DNA of 20,412 nucleotides from Bacteroidaceae bacterium. Lineage in GTDB: Bacteria > Bacteroidota > Bacteroidia > Bacteroidales > Bacteroidaceae. Below are positions 7,392-15,830 of the stretch, in pieces. The notes beneath the pieces were generated by a model that saw only the letters and a list, made by a program, of their open reading frames with translations, was not told the origin of the DNA and did not search any database. Location: positions 1 to 20,412 of the forward strand of contig JAFYYO010000265.1 in assembly GCA_017557475.1 (NCBI GenBank), read 5' to 3'. Position 1 is the first letter of the stretch; the number at the start of each line of letters is the position of its first letter. A program made the position numbers and the translations under genes.

Positions 7392-7550
7392 TTATTCCTC
7401 TCCCCAGATGTCCCAGTTGTCGTCTTCTTTCGAGAGAGCCTTGTCTCCGTCGACAGTATCGCCGCTGATAATGGGCAGGCTCTCGGCAAGCATTTGTGTT
7501 GCTTGCGCCTCTTCGACCTGCATGGCAGGATTCAAATAAGTCTTCTTCAT
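7392..7550 (-). CDS. 52-residue microprotein, translationally coupled
   Basis: ATG at 7550, stop at 7392-7394. The start overlaps the stop of the upstream large gene as TAATG, and a strong terminator follows, so it is the last gene of the B12 operon. Sequence features: it begins MKKTYLNPAMQVEEAQ, then QMLAESLPI, a glycine/aspartate-rich middle and an acidic aromatic end (DDNWDIWGEE). There is no signal peptide, TM segment or cysteine. From memory, short proteins of this style (MKKxYxxP...E...LAxS...WD) recur in Bacteroidales genomes, often next to secreted or surface protein genes; I know of no assigned function. Codon use and tight packing support a real gene despite its length. Confidence 0.78.
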   Translation of the reverse strand: MKKTYLNPAMQVEEAQATQMLAESLPIISGDTVDGDKALSKEDDNWDIWGEE

Positions 7551-10500
7551 TATCTCAAAACCTTTTTGCCGTTAATAATGTTGATGCCTCGCTGCATCTT
7601 CTGCAGACGCTGACCTGCGATGTTGTAGATAAGATCGTTATCGTTAAGGTTAACGTTAACATCGCTAATACCTGTAGCGTCGCCGCCATCGAAGCAGAAA
7701 ACCTTGACAGGAGCATCCGTGAACTCGAGATAACCCTTTCCAGCGGCAATAGTGGTGCCTGCATTTGCCTGATAGAATGCAACACCTTGTGTACCATCAG
7801 CAAGGATGTACTGAGTGCCATCAGCAACAACATCTTCCACAGCAGGCTTCAACAAGTTGCCTTCCAGAGCAGCAGGAGTCGAAGCAGCAACGGGCAGGAC
7901 GTATGCACCTTCCTCAGCTTTCAAGAGGACAGCCTCGCCTGTCGGAGCTGCATCGATGGGTGTCAGATGGACATAACCTTCCTTGGTGGATTCTGTCACA
8001 GAGTAAGCCTCGACATCTGTCTCGGAGAAGTCTATGTCGTTCTTTGCCACATAAGTAGCATAGCCAACGGAAGAGACGAAGACAACATTGCTCTCTGGCA
8101 GAACTTCCTCACCTTCGGCACCAAAGTTGTCGAAGCAGAAGTAAGCAGGAGTCTTCATGCCCCAATCGCCATTGTCTGTGCTGCTCAATGTGAAGCCAAG
8201 CTTTGCAACTGCACCCAGGCAAGAGAGGTCAACATAACGCCAGTCGTTGATGATGTAGGCAGTAGCCTCATCACGAAGGTCAGCAAGGTAGAAGTCCTTC
8301 GTGCCGGTCACTTCGTCGTCTGCATCATAGCCTGTAATAGTCAGCTTGAACCAGTCGCCCTTGTCGAACTTCTTGGCAAAGCTGTCTCCACCAGTCAGAG
8401 AGTTGTAAGCATAAGCAGAGTTGGTAATGTAGAAGCCAGGAACGACAGCAGGCTCGTCGCTGAGCAGAGTCACATAGCAAGGACCGTTGAACTCAGCGGC
8501 AAAGGCAACGCCATAAGTTTCGGAGCCATTATAGCCGCCACCTACAACATTGTTCCACTGATCATCGAGCGTCTCGTACTTCGTCTCAGTTCTGTTAGCA
8601 TAGCCAAACCAGTACCAGTAGTCCCAGTCGCTCATGCAGCCAGAAGCGAACTCGTAATCACCGCTCACGAACTCTGTGCGCTCGTCATCGTCCTCTGTGC
8701 CGACACTCATGTGACCATCGACAGGCTCTGTAATGTCAGTAATGTCTTCGAAGGTTGCAATCTCAAGAGGCAGAGTTACGTTCTTCTCGGGCAATACTTC
8801 CTCGCCTTCAGCACCGAAGTTATCGAAGCAGAAGTAGCCTGGAGTATTCATGCCGTATGCGCCTGTGTCGCTGCTTGTCAGCTCGAAGCCAAGCTTAGCA
8901 ACTGCACCAAGACCAGAAAGGTCCACATAGCGCCAGTCGTCGATGATGTAAGCCTTCTTGGCATCACGCAGGTCGGCAAGGTAGTACTCCTTAGTGCCAG
9001 TCACCTCGTCGTCGGCATCATAGCCGGTAATGGTCAGCTTGAACCAGTCACCCTTCTCGAACTTCTTGGCGTATGGGTCGCCACCGGTCATAGATGTGTA
9101 GGCATAACTGCTGTTGGTGATGTAGAAACCAGGAACGACGGCAGGCTCATCGGTAAGCAGAGTAGCATAGCAAGGGCCGTTGAAGGCTGCGGCAAAGGCA
9201 ACGCCATAGGTCTCGGAACCATCATAGCCACCGCCAACGACATTGTTCCACTGGTCGTCGAGAGTCTCGTACTTAGTGCCTGTACGATTAGCATAGCCGA
9301 ACCAGTACCAGTAGCCCCAGTCGCTCATGCAACCGCTGGCAAAGGCATAGTCGCCACTTGTGAAGAACTCGCGCTCATCGTCATCCTCTGTGCCAACACT
9401 CATGTGGCCGTCAACAGGCTCTGTGATGTCTGTAATGTCCTCGAAGGTTGCAATGGCAGGACCAACAACAGGCAACTCGACGGGCAGTTCCAAAGCAGGC
9501 ACGCGACCTAAGGAAGCGCTCTGAGAGATGGCGGTGAAGTTGGGAGCACGACCTGTTGTCTTGGATGTGAAGCGATGGTTACCGACGGGATCGCCGAAGC
9601 CGCCAATGCCCATTACGCCATCGGTAAGCTCTATTGTGGAAGCTGTCCAGTCTTCAGGGACGGTGAAAGTAACAGCCTGAGCTGTTGCCGTTGCCGCCAT
9701 CGTGTATTGGTTGCCCTTGCCTTTTATCACGCTAATGCCTTCGGAAGCCTGCTTATAGTCAAGGAAGGCGTTGAAGTTATGGATGCCTGCCAACTTGCCA
9801 GCAGGATGATAGAGACCTGAGTACTGCACCGTTACAGCGTCGCCAGGCTTCACACTCTCTACGACTTCCTCGCCTACCTTAATCTCTCTATGGCAAGGCT
9901 TGACGGTGATAACCTGATAGAGGCTCTTGCCATCTGCGCCAGTCAGGCAAACGATGTTGCGACCCATAGTAAGACGAACTGTGTAGCTGCCGTCGTCATT
10001 AGCAGTGACGCCTTCTGCCGAGAAACCTGTATAGGAAGCCGCATTTGTGCCGATAACGGGACGAGCAAGTGTGACGCTGCTTACGCCTTCAGGAGTAAAG
10101 GTGTAGTCGAAGCCGTCTTCAGTGTCGAGATAATAGAGCACGTCGAACTCTGCATCAAGCTTCTCCATCGACATCTTCGTGTCAACACCAGAGGCTTGAG
10201 TCAGATAGTCCGCGTTGATAGTCATGTTGGGCGTGATGCCAGATGCCTGTTCGCCTACTGTTACAACAAAGACACCTGTGTTCTCGGGCCAGATGGCTCC
10301 CCAGTCGCTGCCGCCCACGAAGTCCTTCTTCGTTGCGCCGCTGTACTGGTCAAGGTGGATGGCATCGTAGGTGACGAGCACGATGGCCGTACCTGTGCCG
10401 ACGGCTGTCAGCAGTTCGTCCTCGACCTTCACGACTGTATTGTCTTCCTGTCCGTTCAGGTTGACAACTGTGAAATGGAAGTCAGGGTCGATGAAGTAGT

Positions 10501-12235
10501 TGCCGGTAATGCTCTCGATGAGCTGCCAGTTGCGCATGGGCAGGATGTCGTAGGTGTCGCCTACGTTAGCCAACTGCAAGTGTCCGGCAGGATTGATATT
10601 GAGGAAGAGGTCGCCCACGTTGTACTTGCTGTTGGAATTCACATCGTGGTCGATGTACTTCGGGTCTTTTGCCTCCATGTCTGCATCAGTGAAGACAAGT
10701 TCCGGACGCTTTGTCTCGTCGGTGCTCATCGTGAAGAGACCGCCTTGAGTGTATTTACCTTCCTGACTGACGCGATAGTTATAGACCTGCTTGTCGGCAA
10801 GCTTGAAGGTGTAAACCTTTCCTTCGCCTTCGGTCGTAACGCTTTCGGGAGCCACTTCCTTGAACTTCACGAAGTGGGCCGTCTTTGTGCCAAGGAAGAA
10901 GGTTGCTTCGGCAGGCACTGTAACAGAATACATAACACTCATCGGCACTTCTGCCTGAACGGTAGGATTGAAGGTGACTGTGCCTGAGTAGGTTGCAGGC
11001 AGGTAACCTTCTGCCTGACGGGCTTCAGAAGGAATCACATCGAGATAGTAAGTGTTGCCGCTGAACACGAGAAACATCTTGTTGCCGCTGGTGTAGTCGC
11101 CAATTGTGGTGTTAACCTCGTCACCTTCTTTTGTGGTAACCTTCAGGTCGAAGGTGTAATCTGTGCCATAGACCCAGCCGCTGTTCTTTACGCGAACCTC
11201 AACCGAATAGATGGAGAAACTGGTGTGTTCGGCATCAACGTCGAGCTGGATGGTGCCGCTCACTGTCGTTCCATCTGCAGCAGTTGCTGTCAGCAGGTAA
11301 GAGCCATGAGGCACGTCGAAGGTGTACTTGTTGCTTGTAGGCTCGCCCACCTCAACAGCTACGCCTGTCTCCATGTTGACAAGGCTCTTGATGAGCTTTG
11401 TCTTTGCATTCAACGTAATCTCGACTGTCTCGATTGTCTCTACGATATCCGACTCAAAGCGCACCTTGATGTTGTCCAGTGCTACATAGCCAGGCGTGTT
11501 GAGTCCCCAGTCGCCTTCCAAGTCGTCGCTGCCAGTGACGTAAGTGCGGAGAGACTTCACCTCGCCAAGTGACGTAAGGTCAACGGTTGTCCAGTCTTCC
11601 ACAAAGTTACGCCCATCTGCCAAAAGGTATGTCACCTCGCTGGTTGTGCCGTCATCGTGTGTTCCGACGAAGTGAACCACGAACTGACTTGCGTCTGTGG
11701 CAGCGGAGGCAAAACTGTCGCCGTTGGTGAGAGAGTTGAGCACGTAGGTGGTGTTGATGACATCTACAGACTCGATGACGCGCGCCTTGTCGTCAGCAAA
11801 GTAGAACGGCGTGCATACGCTGTAGGAAGGATAGCCCTTCAGGTTCTCGGAGCTGAAGACTACAATGAACTGATTGGTGCTTGCTGCCAAAGGGATGCTC
11901 AGCTGGCGAGTGTAGTCGCCCTGACTGAGATCCTGCTCATAGTAGTTGGAGACGGCAGCGCCGCCACTCCAGTAGGCATTGCCTTGCAGTCCGTCCCAGA
12001 CTAGTTCCGTGTTATTCTCGTCGTACCACATGTAAGTGTCTATGCCGTCGCCGTAGAGGAGCGTACCGTTGTACTCGGCATCATCGATGAGCGACGACCA
12101 GTCCATGCCGCCCACGACATTGCCAGAACCACGATAATCGGCATCTTCAAAGGTGAGAGTCCTCACCTCGTAGCTCTGTGCGCTGGCGCATAGTGCTACC
12201 AGGCAGAGTGCTACTGAGAATAATGTTCTCTTCAT
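7550..12235 (-). CDS. Large secreted protein of the B12 locus with three DUF4465-type domains
   Basis: 1561 residues. Signal peptide MKRTLFSVALCLVALCASAQ. Domain order by inspection: a divergent DUF4465-type domain (about 27-268; 'TFEDADY', 'SVDVINTTYVLNSL', 'NTPGYVALDNIKVRF'); a beta-rich middle of Ig-like repeats (about 270-925); two near-identical DUF4465 domains (about 929-1145 and 1160-1376) sharing 'ATFEDITDITEPVDGHMSVG', 'YWYWFGYANRT', 'VPGFYITNS', 'KGDWFKLTITGYDADDEVTG', 'YFCFDNFGAEGEE'; and a C-terminal region ending in 'LIYNIAGQRL...GINIINGKKVLR', a tail typical of Prevotella secreted proteins. Position behind btuB/btuG and a cobalamin riboswitch suggests a surface or extracellular cobamide-capture role, comparable to accessory B12-binding proteins of Bacteroides loci; that is inference. 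A 199-base gap separates it from the upstream gene. Confidence 0.85.
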   Translation of the reverse strand: MKRTLFSVALCLVALCASAQSYEVRTLTFEDADYRGSGNVVGGMDWSSLIDDAEYNGTLLYGDGIDTYMWYDENNTELVWDGLQGNAYWSGGAAVSNYYEQDLSQGDYTRQLSIPLAASTNQFIVVFSSENLKGYPSYSVCTPFYFADDKARVIESVDVINTTYVLNSLTNGDSFASAATDASQFVVHFVGTHDDGTTSEVTYLLADGRNFVEDWTTVDLTSLGEVKSLRTYVTGSDDLEGDWGLNTPGYVALDNIKVRFESDIVETIETVEITLNAKTKLIKSLVNMETGVAVEVGEPTSNKYTFDVPHGSYLLTATAADGTTVSGTIQLDVDAEHTSFSIYSVEVRVKNSGWVYGTDYTFDLKVTTKEGDEVNTTIGDYTSGNKMFLVFSGNTYYLDVIPSEARQAEGYLPATYSGTVTFNPTVQAEVPMSVMYSVTVPAEATFFLGTKTAHFVKFKEVAPESVTTEGEGKVYTFKLADKQVYNYRVSQEGKYTQGGLFTMSTDETKRPELVFTDADMEAKDPKYIDHDVNSNSKYNVGDLFLNINPAGHLQLANVGDTYDILPMRNWQLIESITGNYFIDPDFHFTVVNLNGQEDNTVVKVEDELLTAVGTGTAIVLVTYDAIHLDQYSGATKKDFVGGSDWGAIWPENTGVFVVTVGEQASGITPNMTINADYLTQASGVDTKMSMEKLDAEFDVLYYLDTEDGFDYTFTPEGVSSVTLARPVIGTNAASYTGFSAEGVTANDDGSYTVRLTMGRNIVCLTGADGKSLYQVITVKPCHREIKVGEEVVESVKPGDAVTVQYSGLYHPAGKLAGIHNFNAFLDYKQASEGISVIKGKGNQYTMAATATAQAVTFTVPEDWTASTIELTDGVMGIGGFGDPVGNHRFTSKTTGRAPNFTAISQSASLGRVPALELPVELPVVGPAIATFEDITDITEPVDGHMSVGTEDDDEREFFTSGDYAFASGCMSDWGYWYWFGYANRTGTKYETLDDQWNNVVGGGYDGSETYGVAFAAAFNGPCYATLLTDEPAVVPGFYITNSSYAYTSMTGGDPYAKKFEKGDWFKLTITGYDADDEVTGTKEYYLADLRDAKKAYIIDDWRYVDLSGLGAVAKLGFELTSSDTGAYGMNTPGYFCFDNFGAEGEEVLPEKNVTLPLEIATFEDITDITEPVDGHMSVGTEDDDERTEFVSGDYEFASGCMSDWDYWYWFGYANRTETKYETLDDQWNNVVGGGYNGSETYGVAFAAEFNGPCYVTLLSDEPAVVPGFYITNSAYAYNSLTGGDSFAKKFDKGDWFKLTITGYDADDEVTGTKDFYLADLRDEATAYIINDWRYVDLSCLGAVAKLGFTLSSTDNGDWGMKTPAYFCFDNFGAEGEEVLPESNVVFVSSVGYATYVAKNDIDFSETDVEAYSVTESTKEGYVHLTPIDAAPTGEAVLLKAEEGAYVLPVAASTPAALEGNLLKPAVEDVVADGTQYILADGTQGVAFYQANAGTTIAAGKGYLEFTDAPVKVFCFDGGDATGISDVNVNLNDNDLIYNIAGQRLQKMQRGINIINGKKVLR

Positions 12236-12320
12236 GTTGATTGGTTTTAAATTGTTAGTAAACAGGTTTATATTGTGTAATTGATTCGTCTGACTGTTGT
12301 CGTTATTCTGTGTCGCCTGC

Positions 12321-12408
12321 CTAGTTCGTCAATTAGGCGTGGCTAGTTGGTCAACTAGACGTGCCTAGTTTGCCAATTAGACGTGGCTAGTTTGCCAACT
12401 AGGCGTGG
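12321..12408. repeat. Tandem array of four 22-bp palindromic units
   Basis: Units at 12321-12342, 12343-12364, 12365-12386 and 12387-12408, each of the form CTAGTTTGCCAACTAGGCGTGG, plus a fragment CTAA. Unit 2 contains the perfect dyad CTAGTTG-GT-CAACTAG. The array fills the gap between the beta-propeller gene and the large DUF4465 gene. Confidence 0.9.
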
Positions 12409-12434
12409 CTAATCCGAGAGCTTCACTTCCCATG

Positions 12435-13715
12435 TCATCTGTTATACCATATTTTCTTACCTGATTGGATGTAGATGCCTGGCCTGCCCTTAGTGGGAGA
12501 TGAGAACTTGCGACCGCTGAGGTCGTAGAAGTCCTTAAGGTCATTTGGGTCTTTAGAGTCTTTAAGGTCCTTCAGGTCGTTTGCCCAATCATCTGGTGGA
12601 AGAGCGAGAAAATGGCCAGGATTGATGTAAACTTTATGCTTGCCGAGCAGTTGACCCTCTGGCGACCACTGGTAGAGATAGCCTGCACCCTCGAAGGAAC
12701 CGGCATCTGTGCCGTAGATGTAGCCCGTATATGGGTTGACGTAGATGTCATAAGGCTGCTCCATATTACCAAAGTCGGCCTGCAAAGTCCCTGGCAACGT
12801 CTGCTCGAGTCCGCTTTGTCCTCTGGTGTTTATTAGCGTCCAAGGCTCGATAGTGAGAGTAGAGAACTCGTATTGTCCTGTAATATAGGAAAAGTTGGAG
12901 CCTACAGCAAGGAACTTGCCGTCGAGAGTTGTCGTATTGTAAGTGACTGGATAATTGAAGACAACGAAGCACTCCTCGCCCATGAGCGCCTTCTTACAGT
13001 CGAAGACAAGGCCGCATGCAGGCACCTCGTAGTAGTCTCCAGGCGAGTTAATGCACAGATAACGGCCGCTTTGCGACATCTCGCCATAGAGGTTGGGGAT
13101 GCCTGTATCGATGTTCTTCTCCAAAGTCATCGTAGAGGCATTGATGATGCTGACTGTTGTCTCGTAGTCATGACCTTCCTGATCCGAGTAGCCACCAGTA
13201 TTGGCCACGAAGAGACGACCGTCGTAGAGGGCAATTCCTTCAGGTTCGTAGCCAACTTCGCAAGTGGCAACCACCTTGAAAGTGCTGAGGTCAATCTTCG
13301 CCACAAAACCTTTGTCAAAGTAAACTGTGCCGTTAACTGTCTCACACTCATGCCCGTAACTGCTGACATAGACGTATTGTCCGTCGCTGCAGAGCCTGCG
13401 ATTGTTGGGAATGTCCTCAGTAGCGGCGACTGCTGTGCCGTCTGGCCTGATGAACTGCACAATGTTCGACCAGTTGATGGCAATGGCGATGAGGTTCTCG
13501 TTGACCTGAATAATATCATTTGGCGTATCGCCAAGTTTGTAGCCGTTCCTGTCGCGGAACCACTGGTTGCTGACTATCGTTCCGTTCTCGAAATAGCTGA
13601 GTCGGCCGTTGTCGGCTTGCCACATGCCTTCGTTCAAGAGGATAATCCGCTCTTGCGCGTGCGTGTTATATATATATAATGTAAGGAAGAGCAGGAGTGT
13701 AACAAGTCGTTTCAT
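12435..13715 (-). CDS. btuG: BtuG-like beta-propeller cobalamin-binding surface protein
   Basis: 426 residues. Signal peptide MKRLVTLLLFLTLYIYNTHA, cleaved before QE; there is no lipobox cysteine. Residues about 22-375 show YncE/DUF5074-type propeller repeats: 'NEGMW', 'GDTPNDIIQVNENLIAIAIN', 'LCSDGQYVYVSSYG', 'GYEPEGIALYDGRLFVANTGG', 'EQPYDIYVNPYTGYIYGTDAG'. Family knowledge: BtuG sits on the BtuB receptor of Bacteroidota and captures vitamin B12 with very high affinity. The start codon overlaps the btuB stop (ATGA), and both lie under a cobalamin riboswitch. After the propeller comes a D/L/K-rich repeat linker (about 378-395), then a 31-residue tail 'FYDLSGRKFSSPTKG...GIYIQSGKK', resembling a type IX-type sorting signal rather than the lipid anchor of Bacteroides BtuG. 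Confidence 0.85.
   Translation of the reverse strand: MKRLVTLLLFLTLYIYNTHAQERIILLNEGMWQADNGRLSYFENGTIVSNQWFRDRNGYKLGDTPNDIIQVNENLIAIAINWSNIVQFIRPDGTAVAATEDIPNNRRLCSDGQYVYVSSYGHECETVNGTVYFDKGFVAKIDLSTFKVVATCEVGYEPEGIALYDGRLFVANTGGYSDQEGHDYETTVSIINASTMTLEKNIDTGIPNLYGEMSQSGRYLCINSPGDYYEVPACGLVFDCKKALMGEECFVVFNYPVTYNTTTLDGKFLAVGSNFSYITGQYEFSTLTIEPWTLINTRGQSGLEQTLPGTLQADFGNMEQPYDIYVNPYTGYIYGTDAGSFEGAGYLYQWSPEGQLLGKHKVYINPGHFLALPPDDWANDLKDLKDSKDPNDLKDFYDLSGRKFSSPTKGRPGIYIQSGKKIWYNR
12531..12584. repeat. Six 9-bp tandem units inside the btuG-like gene
   Basis: On the + strand six units of the form GTCTTTAAG start every 9 bases from 12531. They encode the linker DLKDLKDSKDPNDLKD-like (three residues per unit). 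Confidence 0.9.
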
Positions 13716-15715
13716 ATTCCAAAGGATAATGTAAGCTTATAGTTTCTGCCTGGCATCGGATAGCGAGGCAAGTGTTCGTATTGTACGTCGAGCACGTCGC
13801 AGACCTCCAGGCAGAGTCCCAGCGAGGTCTTCTTGATGTTATGTGTGTAGGAAAGCTTCATGTCGACGTTATGATAAGGCTCAAGGATGTCCTCGGGATC
13901 TGCTTTGCTCCACATCCTTTCGCCAACATAAAGGTAGGATGTCGTGAACTGAAGCGACCTCCAACCTGCAATGCCTGTGATGCCTGAAGAGAGCGTCGGC
14001 GAGTAACATATTGGCTTGTTGTACATATCTTCATCTTCAGGATCGGTCCTGTCGACGTCCCTTTGCCAGGTGAGCGACGTGAGTAGGGAGAAGCTCCACT
14101 GTCCTGTGTGATAGTGACCCTTGAGTGTCGCGTTCAATCCTCGGCAGAAGGTCTCGCCGTAGTTCATCATCGACCAGGTATATGTGCCCTTCAAAGGCAG
14201 GCAGACAATGCGGTTCTCTATCCTGTTCTGATAGATGTCGGCCTGCGCATCGACTGCCCAATGCTTGTAGTCCCAATGGTATTCTGCGCCAAGATTCCAC
14301 TGCTTGGTGTACTCTGGCTTCAGGTTGCGATTGCCAACCTGCGTATAATAAAGGTCGTTAAGGGTCGGAGCTCGGAAGATTTCCTTGTACCAACCTCGAA
14401 GAGTCAGGCCGCAGAAGGTGTAAGCAAGCGACACCGCAGGCGTCCATCTGTCCAGAGGTTCGGCTGCTCCTGCATTGGCAAAAGTCCAGTCGCTATAGCG
14501 TTGATGAAGTGCAGAAGCCGCAGCTTGGATGCCTTTCCAGTTGAATTGTGCGGCAAAGACAAGCTTCTGGTCCACTCGCTTCACATCCTCGAAGCGCTTC
14601 AGGTCGGCTTTCAAGATGCTGTATCTGATGTCGTAACTCGACGAGAGCGACAGCCAGCTCCAAGGCATATAGGCAGCACAAAGGGCTCCGTAAGCGTCCT
14701 GCTGACGATAATGATTATCTACTCGAGCTGTGTTTTGATTCTCCGGATACTTCGTGCAATAACGCAGATACTCGTTCGCATACTTGGTGTTCGCCTTGAA
14801 AAGAAGTTTCTTGAAGAACCGCTCCTGATAGCTCGCCTGAACGAAGAAGTCGCGATCCCACTCTCTGCCTACGTTCGTGTACTTGTCGCTCAAACGCCTA
14901 ACGATACCGCCTGGGCAGCCTCGCTCGGAATCATAATAATAGACATGCGACGAGAAGCCGCCCTTGAACAACGCAGCCTCAACGCGACCATAGCGGATGT
15001 CGCTGTTCTTGCGATGCCCGACAGTGTCTTCATATTCTGAATGATAGCGGAAAGGATAGTCGCCTCGACTCGAGCAATACTCACCATCGATGAAGCCTTG
15101 CCAACCTTTCCACGAGAATTGTCCGTTGACTTTTGCCATCCAAGTGAAGAACGAAGCATTGCGAAGCTGCACAGAAAGCGAGTCGTGAGTGGGTCTCTTC
15201 GTCTGCAGATAAACCGTCGCACCTGAAGCATACTCGCTGGCCGACTGGCAGTAGTCGAGCTTATTGGCGTTGTAGAGCGACACCGTCTCCATCGAAGAGA
15301 GCGAGAACTTGCCGAGGTCGACAGTTCCGTTCTGTGCGTTGGTGAGTCGGATGCCATCGACATAGACACCGACATGCTGGGCACCGAGGGAACGGACGTT
15401 AATCGTCTTCAGTCCTCCAAGCCCTCCATAATCCTTTATCTGCACGCCGGCGAAGTACTTCAAGGCATCGGCAACAGACGTCGTACTGAGTGCTTGCAAG
15501 TCAGCACCGCTAAGTGTTTGCGAAGTGGCAATCGTTCGCATGGGTTGCTTAGCAGCAACCGTCACCTCGTACAACTGCCTTATGCTGTCTTTTTCCCCTC
15601 CCCCCTGGGGGAGGTCGGGAAGGGGCTGTGGATTCTGCGCACTGGCACTTGCTGTCACAGCAAATGCCAATACGGTAGCCAGAATCGCTAGCAGATAGTA
15701 ATTCCTCTTGTTCAT
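13712..15715 (-). CDS. btuB: BtuB-like TonB-dependent cobalamin receptor
   Basis: 667 residues from the ATG at 15715, chosen because AGGAGG stands five bases upstream and a signal peptide follows directly (MNKRNYYLLAILATVLAFAVTASASAQ). The frame is open further upstream, but that part has neither feature. Mature start carries a probable Ton box (LYEVTVAAK), then the plug domain ('LQALSTTSVADALKYFAGVQ', 'VRSLGAQHVGVYVDGIRL', 'ASGATVYLQTK'), and a 22-strand-type barrel with aromatic-rich strands to the end (YKLTLSFGI, terminal aromatic). Role: energised uptake of cobalamin across the outer membrane with TonB-ExbB-ExbD. The assignment to cobalamin rests on the riboswitch and the coupled btuG-like gene as well as the receptor family. 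A GC-rich palindrome lies inside the coding sequence just after the signal peptide. Confidence 0.9.
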   Translation of the reverse strand: MNKRNYYLLAILATVLAFAVTASASAQNPQPLPDLPQGGGEKDSIRQLYEVTVAAKQPMRTIATSQTLSGADLQALSTTSVADALKYFAGVQIKDYGGLGGLKTINVRSLGAQHVGVYVDGIRLTNAQNGTVDLGKFSLSSMETVSLYNANKLDYCQSASEYASGATVYLQTKRPTHDSLSVQLRNASFFTWMAKVNGQFSWKGWQGFIDGEYCSSRGDYPFRYHSEYEDTVGHRKNSDIRYGRVEAALFKGGFSSHVYYYDSERGCPGGIVRRLSDKYTNVGREWDRDFFVQASYQERFFKKLLFKANTKYANEYLRYCTKYPENQNTARVDNHYRQQDAYGALCAAYMPWSWLSLSSSYDIRYSILKADLKRFEDVKRVDQKLVFAAQFNWKGIQAAASALHQRYSDWTFANAGAAEPLDRWTPAVSLAYTFCGLTLRGWYKEIFRAPTLNDLYYTQVGNRNLKPEYTKQWNLGAEYHWDYKHWAVDAQADIYQNRIENRIVCLPLKGTYTWSMMNYGETFCRGLNATLKGHYHTGQWSFSLLTSLTWQRDVDRTDPEDEDMYNKPICYSPTLSSGITGIAGWRSLQFTTSYLYVGERMWSKADPEDILEPYHNVDMKLSYTHNIKKTSLGLCLEVCDVLDVQYEHLPRYPMPGRNYKLTLSFGI

Positions 15716-15720
15716 GAATA

Positions 15721-15758
15721 CCTCCTGACCGGTTTGGGCATTCCACACCCTACAGGAG
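15721..15758 (-). promoter_or_regulatory. SD-sequestering helix of the btuB leader, with strong RBS
   Basis: On the - strand CTCCTG (15753-15758) is complementary to CAGGAG (15722-15727), which is part of the Shine-Dalgarno AGGAGG at 15721-15726. Pairing would hide the ribosome site, a plausible translational expression platform for the riboswitch upstream. Confidence 0.5.
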
Positions 15759-15830
15759 AATCGTAAGTCTTGGCAGACCATGCATGATTTTTTAGTCATC
15801 CTTGTCCCGAGGATGCTTGTTCTTTTTATC

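Noticed and set aside
7496..9511. Long open frame (671 codons) on the + strand
   Set aside because: It is antisense to the DUF4465 gene; composition follows from that gene's codons, and its repeats mirror the 693-bp duplication. No family features, no RBS.
9890..10987. Long open frame (365 codons) on the + strand
   Set aside because: It is antisense to the same large gene, which has a signal peptide and domain structure. No recognisable protein.
14108..15040. Open frame of 310 codons on the + strand
   Set aside because: Antisense to the btuB-like receptor, which is clearly the coding strand.
15716..15799. Upstream start for the btuB-like gene at 15799
   Set aside because: The extra 28 residues would precede the signal peptide and destroy it; the ATG at 15715 has AGGAGG at ideal spacing.
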